Shown: positions 36,995 through 46,014 of the stretch, one piece after another
Layout of the letters: every line of letters starts with the position of its first letter
How positions within the stretch are numbered: the stretch's first letter is position 1
NCBI RefSeq assembly: GCF_000819725.1
Contig: NZ_CDDH01000046.1
Location: 31,628-95,627, forward strand
Length of the DNA stretch: 64,000 nucleotides
DNA from: Aeromonas australiensis
GTDB lineage: Bacteria; Pseudomonadota; Gammaproteobacteria; Enterobacterales; Aeromonadaceae
Reading direction: 5' to 3'
Notes under the pieces: model-generated
The model's database searches: none
What the model was told of the DNA's origin: nothing
The model's input: the letters and a program-made list of their open reading frames with translations, nothing else
Position numbers and translations under genes: made by a program

Positions 36995-38950
36995 TCAAGC
37001 ATAGAAATCAATTCCGGAACCGTTTGTCGATTCCGTCAGCACACTGAGGTTGGCAGTGGTGATTTCACCTTCAGCCAGCCCGTTACCGGTACCTGACTGC
37101 GCCCCCCCTTGACCCTGCTGACCCTGCCCGCCAAAGGTGGGCTGGCCCTGTTGTTGCTGCTGTGACTGCTGCTGCACTTGGGTCTGGCCAAGCTGGATCC
37201 CTTGCCCTGCCAGCATCTCACGCAACCGGGGCATCGCCTGTTCCAACATCTCGCGGGTCTGTCCATGTTGTACCACGAAATGGACGTTGGCCTGGCTATC
37301 GGCTCCAAGCTGGATCTGGATCTTCATCTTACCAAGGCCGAGGGGATCGAGCTGAATTTCTGCCTGTTGCAGTTTTTCGGTCAGCATGACGTTGACCTTC
37401 TGGTGCAATTGGGCAGGCGCTTCCTGACTAGGCAACCTCAAATGAGGTAGATTCTGTGGTTCACGGCGCAGCGTCGCCTCAGCGGCAGGCGACCGACTAT
37501 CGGCTACCTGTGGCTGGGGCTGGCTATGCTGACCCTGCTGCACGGTCTGGCTCTGGCTGTTTTCGCTGCCCGACGCCGTAGCAGGAGGACTCTTATACGA
37601 CTCACCCACTTTCGGTTTGACCGCCAGCTGTACAGCTTTGCGGACCTCGTCGCTGCCCGTCACTTCGATCTGCTTAATGCCGGCAGAAATGGTCGATAGC
37701 GGTGCTTGTGGCCCCTGAGATTCAGCCTGCGCCTGCATCTGCTGAGGCACAACCATCACGGGAGCAGCGTTATCGCTCTGGGTCATCGCATTTGCCGTCA
37801 CGCTGCTCTGGACTGCGGCGCTTTGTGCCGTCGTCACCTGTGCCGAACCCTGACTGGTGGGCGAGCTGCCCTCAACGGCACGCTTTTCTGCCCCTTTGCC
37901 AGCGGCATCACTGCTCTCTGTGGTGGCTGACGCGGTAGCAGCACTAGCGTCAGGCTGCTTGAGCCCCTCGCTGAATACCTTGAGGCCAGCCCCCTGGGTC
38001 GCGACTTGCCCCGCCTCTCCCTGACCGGTCACGGCCCTGTTGACTGCGGGGGAAGAGGTGTTATCGCCAGCAGCTTTCGCTGCAAGTGACTCGCCGGATT
38101 TGATAGTGTTGCTGGCGACGAGTTCAGATTTGCTGTCGCCCCCCTCTTTCGTTACGAATGGCCCAGCGGATTGGGGCGCTCTGGCCGACTCATCGACCGG
38201 CAACACCTTGGCCAACTGGGCCATCCGCTCGGCCCCCGGGAGAGGCTTGGTATGCTTGCCATCTGCCCCGAGGGTTTCGCCCTTGGCAGAAGCTTTCTCC
38301 CCAGACTGCCCATCCGCAATAGTGGTGGCATCTTCTCCCTCAGAAGAGAAAACGGCGGAAGATACGTCACCCGGCACCACCACTCGCGCCGCAGCCGACG
38401 GTACTGTGGTTGCAGTCGTCGCCAGCGGCGACTGCGCCCCGGTCTGACCAGCAAGCTGTTGGGCAATCCTGGCTGCGGCTGGGGTCTGCTCGCGTTCATC
38501 AAGCGCAATCCCCTCCAGATCACCCTCTTGCGGCAACGGATTGCCGTCTACCGTTGTGGCGCTCTGCAGGGCCACCACCACCAGCTGAGGTGTCACCAGC
38601 GAGGTATCGAGCTTAAGAGAGTCCTGCAGACGCAGCAGAAAGTCGGTGGCCGGCACCTCCTCCACCTTGTTGTCGGTATCAGGATCCGGCTCCTTGCTGC
38701 TCTCGTCTTTGGGAGAGGCGCCCTCGGGCGCCAAAGATTTGGCTGATCGGACACTGTTATCGAGCAGACTGGCCTCAGCGGTACCCTGCTCACTGTGCTG
38801 GGCCTTGGCAATCTGGATAGCGAAATCACCTTGGGGCTCGCGGTCTGTTCCCCCATCAATGCTTTTGCTCTCAACAGAAGCGCTCAGAGACGATTTGTCC
38901 AACCCGTTGGCCAGAGCCGAAGGCGTTTGTGTCAACACTGTCTGCATCAT
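36995..38950 (-). CDS. fliK: Flagellar hook-length control protein FliK
   Basis: The 651-residue protein is low in complexity (Ala/Ser/Gln/Gly/Glu) over its first 500 residues, serving as the ruler. It has the conserved C-terminal FliK domain (KLQQAEIQLDPLGLGKMKIQIQL, VHFVVQHGQTREMLEQAMPRLREMLAGQGIQLGQTQV) followed by a Gln/Gly-rich tail. It measures hook length and triggers FlhB switching. It is longer than E. coli FliK (375), as in other polar flagellates. Confidence 0.92.
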   Translation of the reverse strand: MMQTVLTQTPSALANGLDKSSLSASVESKSIDGGTDREPQGDFAIQIAKAQHSEQGTAEASLLDNSVRSAKSLAPEGASPKDESSKEPDPDTDNKVEEVPATDFLLRLQDSLKLDTSLVTPQLVVVALQSATTVDGNPLPQEGDLEGIALDEREQTPAAARIAQQLAGQTGAQSPLATTATTVPSAAARVVVPGDVSSAVFSSEGEDATTIADGQSGEKASAKGETLGADGKHTKPLPGAERMAQLAKVLPVDESARAPQSAGPFVTKEGGDSKSELVASNTIKSGESLAAKAAGDNTSSPAVNRAVTGQGEAGQVATQGAGLKVFSEGLKQPDASAATASATTESSDAAGKGAEKRAVEGSSPTSQGSAQVTTAQSAAVQSSVTANAMTQSDNAAPVMVVPQQMQAQAESQGPQAPLSTISAGIKQIEVTGSDEVRKAVQLAVKPKVGESYKSPPATASGSENSQSQTVQQGQHSQPQPQVADSRSPAAEATLRREPQNLPHLRLPSQEAPAQLHQKVNVMLTEKLQQAEIQLDPLGLGKMKIQIQLGADSQANVHFVVQHGQTREMLEQAMPRLREMLAGQGIQLGQTQVQQQSQQQQQGQPTFGGQGQQGQGGAQSGTGNGLAEGEITTANLSVLTESTNGSGIDFYA

Positions 38951-39017
38951 GATGGGATCCCTGCGTTCTGGTGACCCCCAACAAGATGGCCACCGACAAT
39001 GTCTAGATCAAAGCAAG

Positions 39018-39458
39018 TTACAGGCCAGATTGATGAAAGCGCCGCAACATGGCGTACTCATCCAGCATTTTCTGCTCCTGACGTTGGGCTTTCTGCTGTT
39101 CGCGGCTCGCCTGTTTCTCCAGCAACAGTTCTACCGCCTTACGCCGCTGCTGGGCCGCCAGCCACTCTTCACGACGCAGCTCAAGGGCCTGACGTACCTG
39201 CAACACCCCTTCGTACTGCTGGGTCGCAGCCTGTTCGAGCTTGTTGATAAAGGCATGATACTGGCTATTTTGCTGAGGCGAGATCCCCTGCAAGCCGCGA
39301 TCTGTCCACTGCTGATGATAGATCTGGCGGTACTGGTTGAGGGCATTTTGCTGATCCATGAACAGCTTGAGATCCTGCTGTGCCTTCACCAACGCCAGTG
39401 CACACTGCTGCTCGGCCTCCCGCAATCGTTCGGACAACATTACCAACCCTGTACTCAT
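39018..39458 (-). CDS. fliJ: Flagellar export chaperone FliJ
   Basis: The 146-residue protein is almost entirely alpha-helical coiled coil, rich in Gln, Arg and Leu (LSERLREAEQQCALALVKAQQDLKLFMDQQ, EWLAAQQRRKAVELLLEKQASREQQKAQRQEQKMLDEYA). It fits the FliI hexamer centre and links it to FlhA. It lies 25 bp after fliI. Confidence 0.92.
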   Translation of the reverse strand: MSTGLVMLSERLREAEQQCALALVKAQQDLKLFMDQQNALNQYRQIYHQQWTDRGLQGISPQQNSQYHAFINKLEQAATQQYEGVLQVRQALELRREEWLAAQQRRKAVELLLEKQASREQQKAQRQEQKMLDEYAMLRRFHQSGL

Positions 39459-39483
39459 GAATGCCCTCCCTCGTCACCCTTAG

Positions 39484-40815
39484 TCAACGCATCAGGGGCA
39501 TCGCCACCATCTGCAAGGCTTGCAGGCCATCATCGTAGTGAACAACCTCGCGCATCCCCTGTTGCAAGAACTGATCCAGATAGGGTTTCTGTATGATGGC
39601 GCGGTCGATGCGCGGATCGGAGCCCTGACTGTAGGCGCCAATCGTGATGAGATCCCGGTTCTGCTGATAGAGGGAGTAGAACTGCTTGAGGGTCCGCGCC
39701 AGCTCCATATGTTCCGGCGAGGTCACCATGGGCATGACCCGGCTGATGGACTTCTCGATATCGATGGCCGGATAGTGGCCCGCATCGGCCAGCTCGCGCG
39801 ACAGCACTATGTGACCATCGAGGATGGCCCGCGCCGCATCGGCAATGGGATCTTGCAGATCATCCCCCTCCGTCAGCACGGTGAAGAAGGCGGTGATGGA
39901 GCCCTGGCCATCACTGCCGTTACCCGCCCGCTCCACCAGCGCCGGTAATTTGGCAAATACCGACGGTGGATAACCCTTAGTCGCTGGCGGCTCGCCCACC
40001 GCCAGCGCGATCTCACGCTGGGCTTGGGCATAACGGGTGAGGGAGTCCATCAAGAGCAGCACGTTAAGCCCCTGATCGCGGAAATACTCGGCGATGGCCA
40101 ACGCCGTTTCACACCCCTTGAGCCGCATCAGCGGCGAGGCATCGGCGGGGGCCGCTACCACCACAGAGCGGGTACGCCCCTCCTCTCCCAGTATGTCTTC
40201 GATAAACTCTTTCACCTCCCGGCCCCGCTCACCGATGAGGCCGACCACCACCACATCCGCCACCGAGCCGCGGGTCATCATGCCCAGCAGCACCGACTTG
40301 CCGACACCGGAACCGGCAAACAGCCCCATCCGCTGGCCCTGACCGACCGTCAGCACGGCGTTGATGGCGCGCACCCCAACATCCATCGGCTGATGGATTG
40401 GGCGGCGAGAGAGCGGATTGATGCGATGCTGGGCAAACTGCACCGTCCGGGAGGAGAGAATGGGGCCGAGGCCATCGAGCGGCTGACCGATGCCGTCGAT
40501 GACCCGACCAAGCAGGTTCATGCCAACCGGAATGCCATGCTCCTCGGTGATGGGCACCACCCGGGCACCAGGGATCACCCCCTTGAGCTGTTCACTCGGC
40601 ATCAGATAGAGGCGATCGCCAGAAAAACCGACCACTTCAGCCTCCAGCGTCCCATCAAGGGTATCGATGCGGCAGAGGGCACCGATGGCGGCACGGCAGC
40701 CGATGGCTTCGAGGGTCAGCCCCACCACCCGGGTCAATTTGCCGGCAACCGGCGGTTTGGGGGCGCTGTCGCGTACCTTGTACCCTTGCAACCGGTTCAG
40801 TAGCGAGCCGCTCAT
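39484..40815 (-). CDS. fliI: Flagellum-specific ATPase FliI
   Basis: The 443-residue ATPase is related to F1 beta. It has Walker [16 protein letters not shown], the signature [14 protein letters not shown], and Walker [37 protein letters not shown]. It drives substrate docking and unfolding for export with FliH and FliJ. Confidence 0.96.
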   Translation of the reverse strand: MSGSLLNRLQGYKVRDSAPKPPVAGKLTRVVGLTLEAIGCRAAIGALCRIDTLDGTLEAEVVGFSGDRLYLMPSEQLKGVIPGARVVPITEEHGIPVGMNLLGRVIDGIGQPLDGLGPILSSRTVQFAQHRINPLSRRPIHQPMDVGVRAINAVLTVGQGQRMGLFAGSGVGKSVLLGMMTRGSVADVVVVGLIGERGREVKEFIEDILGEEGRTRSVVVAAPADASPLMRLKGCETALAIAEYFRDQGLNVLLLMDSLTRYAQAQREIALAVGEPPATKGYPPSVFAKLPALVERAGNGSDGQGSITAFFTVLTEGDDLQDPIADAARAILDGHIVLSRELADAGHYPAIDIEKSISRVMPMVTSPEHMELARTLKQFYSLYQQNRDLITIGAYSQGSDPRIDRAIIQKPYLDQFLQQGMREVVHYDDGLQALQMVAMPLMR

Positions 40816-40867
40816 CTGGCCTCCTGAGAGCTAAAAAGTGCAGCCGGACGGCAAGGTCCGGCATCGG

Positions 40868-41692
40868 TTATGGGCGTGATTCCTGCGGCGCAGGTTTCTG
40901 CGACGCATTGTCCCGCAAGAAGTTGCGCAGCAACTGATCGATGCGCCCGGAAAGGGCCAAATCGATACTGGAGAGCTCGGTGGCCAGTTGCAGATCGCCG
41001 GGGGAGAGGGTGGGATCGCTCTGCAGTCGCCAGTGGCGCTTGGCGCACTCTTCGGCGCCAAATGCCTGCTCGATTCGCGCGATATCGTCGGGATGCAGCA
41101 TCAAGGTGACGCCCTGTTCAGCAGCGGGCAGCAGGGCCAGCCCCTCCTTGAGTGCCTCCAGCAGGATGCGGGGCGAGGTCTCTGCTTCATGATGAATGAG
41201 CGCTCGGGCCAGTTGCATCACCAGAGAGACCAGTTGCTGCTCTACCGCCTGATCCAGCTCACTCAGGGGATTGGCGAGGCGGGCGGCGAGTCCTTGCCAG
41301 TGGGCGATCTCCTGCTCCACCAGTTCGCGCCCCATGGCCAGCCCCTCCTCGCGCCCCTGTTCGAGACCGGCAGAATGACCCTGTTGCAATCCTTCCAGCT
41401 TGCCCTCTTCCATTCCCTTGGCATAGCCGGACTCGCGTCCCTCAGCCATCCCCTCCTCCCAGGCAGCCTGACGGATCGCTTCGAGCTCTTCGGCGGTGAT
41501 GCTGGGGGTCGGCTCCTGTTCAGGCTCCGGCTCTACCACCTCATCTTCCTGCTGATACCAGTCAGGGGCCAGGCCAAGGGCATTGGTAGGAGAGCCCGCC
41601 TGCGCCTCGACCGCCATCTCGGGCCAGCCCCACGTCTCGACCCGGGCGTCATCGCCCTCGGGTCGTACATAACCACGCAGTTTATTGTTCAT
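40868..41692 (-). CDS. fliH: Flagellar assembly protein FliH
   Basis: The 274-residue protein has an acidic N-terminal region (DEVVEPEPEQEPTPS) and a glycine-heptad segment (EEGMAEGRESGYAKGMEEGKLEGLQQGHSAGLEQGREEGLAMGREL, GxxxG repeats typical of FliH), then the C-terminal ATPase-stator domain. It inhibits and positions FliI at the C-ring through FliN. Confidence 0.93.
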   Translation of the reverse strand: MNNKLRGYVRPEGDDARVETWGWPEMAVEAQAGSPTNALGLAPDWYQQEDEVVEPEPEQEPTPSITAEELEAIRQAAWEEGMAEGRESGYAKGMEEGKLEGLQQGHSAGLEQGREEGLAMGRELVEQEIAHWQGLAARLANPLSELDQAVEQQLVSLVMQLARALIHHEAETSPRILLEALKEGLALLPAAEQGVTLMLHPDDIARIEQAFGAEECAKRHWRLQSDPTLSPGDLQLATELSSIDLALSGRIDQLLRNFLRDNASQKPAPQESRP

Positions 41693-41760
41693 GTTTTGGG
41701 CGACTCCTCGCCACTGCCTGATACAGGTTTGGCATCGCTGTGCTGTTTATGGACCATGAC

Positions 41761-42822
41761 TTAGAGGAAATCATCGCCACCACCGGCACCCAGCATTATC
41801 TCGCCTGCATCTGCCAGACGACGAGCGATGGAGAGGATCTCTTTCTGGGCTGCCTCCACCTCGGAGACCCGGATAGGCCCCATGGCCTCCAGATCATCTG
41901 CCAGCATTTCGGCCGCCCGCTTCGACATATTTTTGAAGATTTTCTCTCGTAATTGGTCATCAGAACCTTTGAGCGCACGTTGCAGCAGATCCCCCGGCAC
42001 TTCCCGCAACATGGTCTGGATACCACGATCGTCCACATCGATGAGGTTTTCGAACACGAACATCAAATCCTGGATTTGCTGGCTCATCTCTTCGTCCGAC
42101 TCACGGATGGAGTCCATCAGCTGGCCTTCGATGTTGGTGTCGAGGTAGTTCATGATGTTGGCAGCAGCCTTGAGGCCACCCATTTTGGCGGCCTGGGCTC
42201 CGGCCGCACCGGCGAACTGTTTCTCCATGATATCGTTCAGCTCTTGCAGTGCCGCTGGTTGCACCTCTTCGAGGTTGGCGATCCGCATAACCAAATCCAG
42301 ACGAACCTGCTCCGGAAACTGGCTCAGGATCTCGGCAGACTGCTCTGGCTCCAGATAGGAGAGCACAATGGTCTGGATCTGCGGGTGTTCATTCTGGATG
42401 ATACTGGCAACCTGACGGGCATCCATCCACTTGAGGGAGTCGAGGCCACGAGCACCGGAACCGAGAATGATCTGGTCCACCAGATTGCTCGCCTTGTCCT
42501 CGCCAAGAGCCGCCACCAACGCCTTGCGCACGAAATCTTCACTGCCGATACCGATGTTGGTGTACTTCTGGATATCGTCGATGAATTGACGGTGCACCGC
42601 CGCCACCCGATCGTGACTGAAGTCGGACATAGAGGCCATCGACATACCGAGCCGCTGTACCTGCTTGGGCTCGAGATGGCGGAAGATCTGGGCGGCATCC
42701 TCTTCGTTGAGACTCAGCATCAACACGGCTGCCATCTCCATCCCCGACATCTGGTCAAGGATCTGACGCTGACTGTCGGTAATGTCATTGCCGGTGACTT
42801 GACTCTTATTTTCTTCAGGCAT
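41761..42822 (-). CDS. fliG: Flagellar motor switch protein FliG
   Basis: The 353-residue protein has three armadillo-like domains. The middle EHPQIQTIVLSYLEP motif and the C-terminal charged torque helix (LKGSDDQLREKIFKNMSKRAAEMLADDLEAMGPIRVSEVEAAQKEI) are clear. It binds FliF above and the stator through its C-terminal domain. Its start overlaps the fliF stop by 8 bp. Confidence 0.97.
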   Translation of the reverse strand: MPEENKSQVTGNDITDSQRQILDQMSGMEMAAVLMLSLNEEDAAQIFRHLEPKQVQRLGMSMASMSDFSHDRVAAVHRQFIDDIQKYTNIGIGSEDFVRKALVAALGEDKASNLVDQIILGSGARGLDSLKWMDARQVASIIQNEHPQIQTIVLSYLEPEQSAEILSQFPEQVRLDLVMRIANLEEVQPAALQELNDIMEKQFAGAAGAQAAKMGGLKAAANIMNYLDTNIEGQLMDSIRESDEEMSQQIQDLMFVFENLIDVDDRGIQTMLREVPGDLLQRALKGSDDQLREKIFKNMSKRAAEMLADDLEAMGPIRVSEVEAAQKEILSIARRLADAGEIMLGAGGGDDFL

Positions 42823-44518
42823 CTTTAGTTACCCACTCTTTAATGACCTGAGCGGCCAGGTCCGGTTCATTCGCCACCAGCGCACGAACCGCCTTGAGCA
42901 AATCCTCATCACGGTGGAGATCTGGCAGCTTCAACTGCCCATCACGCACCCCGAATACCTGGTCTCCCTCGACCTGAGCTGCCAGCAGACTGAGCTCGTC
43001 ATCGCCACCCAACACGGTGTGGTTGTCAAAATCCACTTCTTCCGGTTTGTCATCCGGATAGAGCAGTCGTTTGAGCATGGGCCGAACCACAGTGACGATC
43101 AACACGATGATCACCAGCACCGAAGCGGCAATCCGCACCGCACGCCAGAACCAGGGCTGTTCATAGAGCGGCAGCTCCGCAACGGCATCAAGTTCAGGGC
43201 GATTGAACGGGATGGCGACCACTTCTAGGGTATCACCACGGGTCACATCAAAGCCAAGGCCGCCGCTCAGCAGACGACGCAGGGTATCGAGTTCGGCCTG
43301 GGTGCGCGCCTCGCGGGTCACGGCCCCATCGGCACCGGGCACGGATTTGTAGTCTACCGCAACCGAGACTGTCATCCGGCGAATACCACCCATCTGGCGA
43401 CGAGTATGACTAACGGTAGTATCCAGCTCGAAATTACGGGTCGCCTCTTTGCGCGAACGGCCAGACGAAGCCGCCCCGCTGCCATCGCCACCGGTGGCCT
43501 GCTCGGGAATATTGGAAGCAGCCGGAGGCTGGTTGGAGAGCGCCCCGGGCACCCCACCATTGCTGCCACTGGCACTGTTCTCTTCCATGGTCATTTCAGA
43601 ACGAACAGCAGGCAGATCCGGATTGTAGGTTTTACGGGTCTGCTCCTGCTGGGAGAAGTCGAGGGAGAGATCCACTTCCGCCGTATAGTTGTCAGCCCCC
43701 AGTACCGGGATCAGAATGGCGTCAATTTTTTGTTTGTACTCCAGCTCTTGCTTCTGCTGCATGGCAAACTCTTTGCGAGTCTGGGCCGAGACCGGGTCTT
43801 GCGAACCGGAGTTGAGCAGGCGACCATTCTGGTCGGTGACGGTGACGCGGGTCGGTTCGAGGCCATGCACGGCGGAGGCGACCATATCGACGATGGAGTC
43901 CACCTCACCCTGGCCCAGCGCGCCCCCTCTCAGGTTGAGCACCACGGTGGCACTGGGTTTGCGTTCGTTACGCGCGAACACGTTGTCTTTGGGAATAGCC
44001 AGCAGCACCTGGGCCTTGGTCACATTCTGGAACTGCTCAATGGCGCTCGCCAGCTGACGCTCGCGGCTCAACTTCAGGCGCTCGCTCTCCATCCGCTGGC
44101 TGACCCCGAAACTGGAGTCTTTGAGCAGGATATCTTCACCACCGATGTTGGTATCGGTAGCACTGGCAAGACCGGCACGGGTCAGAGCCAATTTGATGCC
44201 AGGGTACTTTTCGGCGTTGACCAGCACACTCTTGCCATCGACCTGATAGGGGATCTTCTGTTGGTCGAGAAAATCAAGGGTCTTGACCAGCTCCTGAGTG
44301 GTATAGGTACCAAGCGGCCGCATATCCGGCTCCTTGCCCCAGAGCAGGATAAACACCGCAATGGCCAGACAGATGGCAAGCCCCAGGATCAGGGTGATTT
44401 GCCGCAGCACATCAGTGTTGGACAGAAAGCCCAACGCCGAACTCTTCTGCTCATTCTCATCGAGGGCGGCAGTGCCCTCATCGTTTATCAGCAGATCGCC
44501 GTTTTGCTCAGTAGCCAC
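42815..44518 (-). CDS. fliF: Flagellar MS-ring protein FliF
   Basis: The 567-residue protein has a membrane helix near residues 37-58 (ITLILGLAICLAIAVFILLW), periplasmic ring-building motifs (RMESERLKLSRERQLASAIEQFQNVTKAQVLLAIP, KPSATVVLNLRGG), a second membrane helix near 460-480, and a C-terminal acidic tail (ALVANEPDLAAQVIKEWV) that binds FliG. It is the foundation of the basal body. Confidence 0.96.
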   Translation of the reverse strand: MATEQNGDLLINDEGTAALDENEQKSSALGFLSNTDVLRQITLILGLAICLAIAVFILLWGKEPDMRPLGTYTTQELVKTLDFLDQQKIPYQVDGKSVLVNAEKYPGIKLALTRAGLASATDTNIGGEDILLKDSSFGVSQRMESERLKLSRERQLASAIEQFQNVTKAQVLLAIPKDNVFARNERKPSATVVLNLRGGALGQGEVDSIVDMVASAVHGLEPTRVTVTDQNGRLLNSGSQDPVSAQTRKEFAMQQKQELEYKQKIDAILIPVLGADNYTAEVDLSLDFSQQEQTRKTYNPDLPAVRSEMTMEENSASGSNGGVPGALSNQPPAASNIPEQATGGDGSGAASSGRSRKEATRNFELDTTVSHTRRQMGGIRRMTVSVAVDYKSVPGADGAVTREARTQAELDTLRRLLSGGLGFDVTRGDTLEVVAIPFNRPELDAVAELPLYEQPWFWRAVRIAASVLVIIVLIVTVVRPMLKRLLYPDDKPEEVDFDNHTVLGGDDELSLLAAQVEGDQVFGVRDGQLKLPDLHRDEDLLKAVRALVANEPDLAAQVIKEWVTKDA

Positions 44519-44564
44519 GATTTACGTCCTTATTGCTGACATCGCCATGATATTCAGTAATCAC

Positions 44565-44882
44565 TTATACCGGCATGTTCATGATGGTCTTGTAGGCATC
44601 AACCATCTTGTTGCGCACCTGTACCGTTGCCTCGAAGGCGATAGAGGATTTCTGGCCGGCAATCATCACCTCGGCCAGATCCACCGACTTGTCGCCCATA
44701 TCGAAACGGGTACGCAGATCATTGGCAGCGCCTTGCAGCTCGTTAACGTTGCCGAGCGCCTGTTGCAGCAGCTGACCAAAGTCGGATGTGACCGAACGCG
44801 CAGGCGGTGTCAGTGACGTTGTGCCCGCTTCTATCTTGAGCGCCTGCATCTCTTGCATCAGGCTGCTTGCACTAATTTCCAT
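44565..44882 (-). CDS. fliE: Flagellar hook-basal body protein FliE
   Basis: The 105-residue protein has the FliE signature (FGQLLQQALGNVNELQGAAND, DLAEVMIAGQKSSIAFEATVQVRNKMVDAYKTIMNMPV). It joins the MS-ring to the rod. It is the first gene of the window's flagellar block, with its own sigma-54 promoter; 46 bp separate it from fliF. Confidence 0.96.
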   Translation of the reverse strand: MEISASSLMQEMQALKIEAGTTSLTPPARSVTSDFGQLLQQALGNVNELQGAANDLRTRFDMGDKSVDLAEVMIAGQKSSIAFEATVQVRNKMVDAYKTIMNMPV

Positions 44883-44922
44883 TTTCCATCCCCAGACAAA
44901 TCATTGACGCTGGCATGCAACA

Positions 44923-44938
44923 AGCAATTAAAGTGCCA
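44923..44938 (-). promoter_or_regulatory. Sigma-54 promoter of the fliE operon
   Basis: On the minus strand TGGCAC-TTTAA-TTGCT is an exact match to the sigma-54 -24/-12 consensus (GTGCCA at 44933-44938, AGCAA at 44923-44927 on the plus strand). The predicted transcription start near 44912 is 30 bp before the fliE ATG. In Vibrio and Aeromonas such promoters need an FlrC-type activator, which is not encoded in the window. Confidence 0.85.
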
Positions 44939-45036
44939 ATGCGTTAAAAATGCGATGCATATAAGTAGCCAGACCAGACTGGACGGGTTCGACAACGGCC
45001 AGTGGCTCTGATTAAATCCGATTCTGACGCCCACTT

Positions 45037-45948
45037 TTGCTGGCTGGCAAGGAGTCCGCTCTGGATTATCGCAAACCCGTGTTCAAGGCGATGGACTACA
45101 TCAGCCACCATCTGGATGACAATCCGGGACTGGATGAGGTCGCAGCGGCGGCGGCCATCTCCACCTTTCACTTCCACCGCATTTTCAAGACGATGGTCGG
45201 CGAGACCATTGCCGGATTTACCCGGCGCCTGCGTATGGAGCGTGCTGCCCGTCGCTTGCTCGCCTCCCCCCAGAGCGACATCACCACCCTGGCACTGGCC
45301 GCCGGGTTCTCCAGCTCCCAGAATTTCGCCAAGGCCTTTCGCCTGCACTTCGCCATGAGCCCCTCGGAATACCGCCTGCAGCAGGGGGGAAACTGGAAAA
45401 GCAAGATTGGAAACGACCCCCTTCCCTTTGACACCTATGATGGCCTGGTCATGCACCCGGTCACCGAACACCCGGGTCTGTTGCAGGGGGCTAGCGTCAG
45501 GCTGATGCCCGCCCGGCGCGTGGCCTATATGCGCCGCCTGGGCCCCTATGGCAAAGAGACCTGCGAGCAAGCTCATCGGGATTTGCTCGCGCTGTTCGCC
45601 TCAGACAAGGCGATGACACCGGCGGGTACCCTGAGTCTCTATTGGGATATCCCCGATATCACTGATGAGACCCGTTGTCGTACTGACGTCTGCATCGAGC
45701 TGGGGCCAGAGATCCCCGCAGGGCGCCAGTTAACCACCCAGACCATCGCAGCGGGCCCCTATGCAGTTTGTCAGTTTATCGCTCGCGGCGATCAACTGGT
45801 TGCCTGCTGGGAGACGGCGTTTCGCTGGGTAGTGGGCCAAGGGCTGAACTGCGACGATCGCCCGTGTTACGAGCAATACCACGCAGGCACGGACCCCGAC
45901 CGGGAGCATTACGTGTTTGATATCTGTATCCCGCTGATCAACCGATAA
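45037..45948 (+). CDS. AraC-family transcriptional regulator with GyrI-like effector domain
   Basis: The protein has up to 303 residues. The N-terminal AraC DNA-binding domain has two helix-turn-helices (LDEVAAAAAISTFHFHRIFKTMVGETI and ITTLALAAGFSSSQNFAKAFRLHFAMSPSEYR), joined to a C-terminal GyrI/SOUL-like domain (VRLMPARRVAYMRRLGPYG, YCIPL-type end ICIPLINR), as in Rob-like drug-sensing regulators. The start is unsure: TTG 45037 has no ribosome site, while a perfect AAGGAG (45049-45054) points to CTG 45061 (then DYRKPVFKAMDY). It is divergent from fliE. Confidence 0.85.
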   Translation: MLAGKESALDYRKPVFKAMDYISHHLDDNPGLDEVAAAAAISTFHFHRIFKTMVGETIAGFTRRLRMERAARRLLASPQSDITTLALAAGFSSSQNFAKAFRLHFAMSPSEYRLQQGGNWKSKIGNDPLPFDTYDGLVMHPVTEHPGLLQGASVRLMPARRVAYMRRLGPYGKETCEQAHRDLLALFASDKAMTPAGTLSLYWDIPDITDETRCRTDVCIELGPEIPAGRQLTTQTIAAGPYAVCQFIARGDQLVACWETAFRWVVGQGLNCDDRPCYEQYHAGTDPDREHYVFDICIPLINR

Positions 45949-46014
45949 GCCGATACCCCATTTCCATTTATCTACTTCGGTGCCTTCGGGCACCGAAGCG
46001 ACGGAGTCATGCCC

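Noticed and set aside
38951..39017. Possible sigma-54 promoter before fliK (TGGCCATCTTGTTGG)
   Set aside because: The -12 element is TTGG, not TTGC, and fliK is only 67 bp from fliJ, so read-through is simpler.
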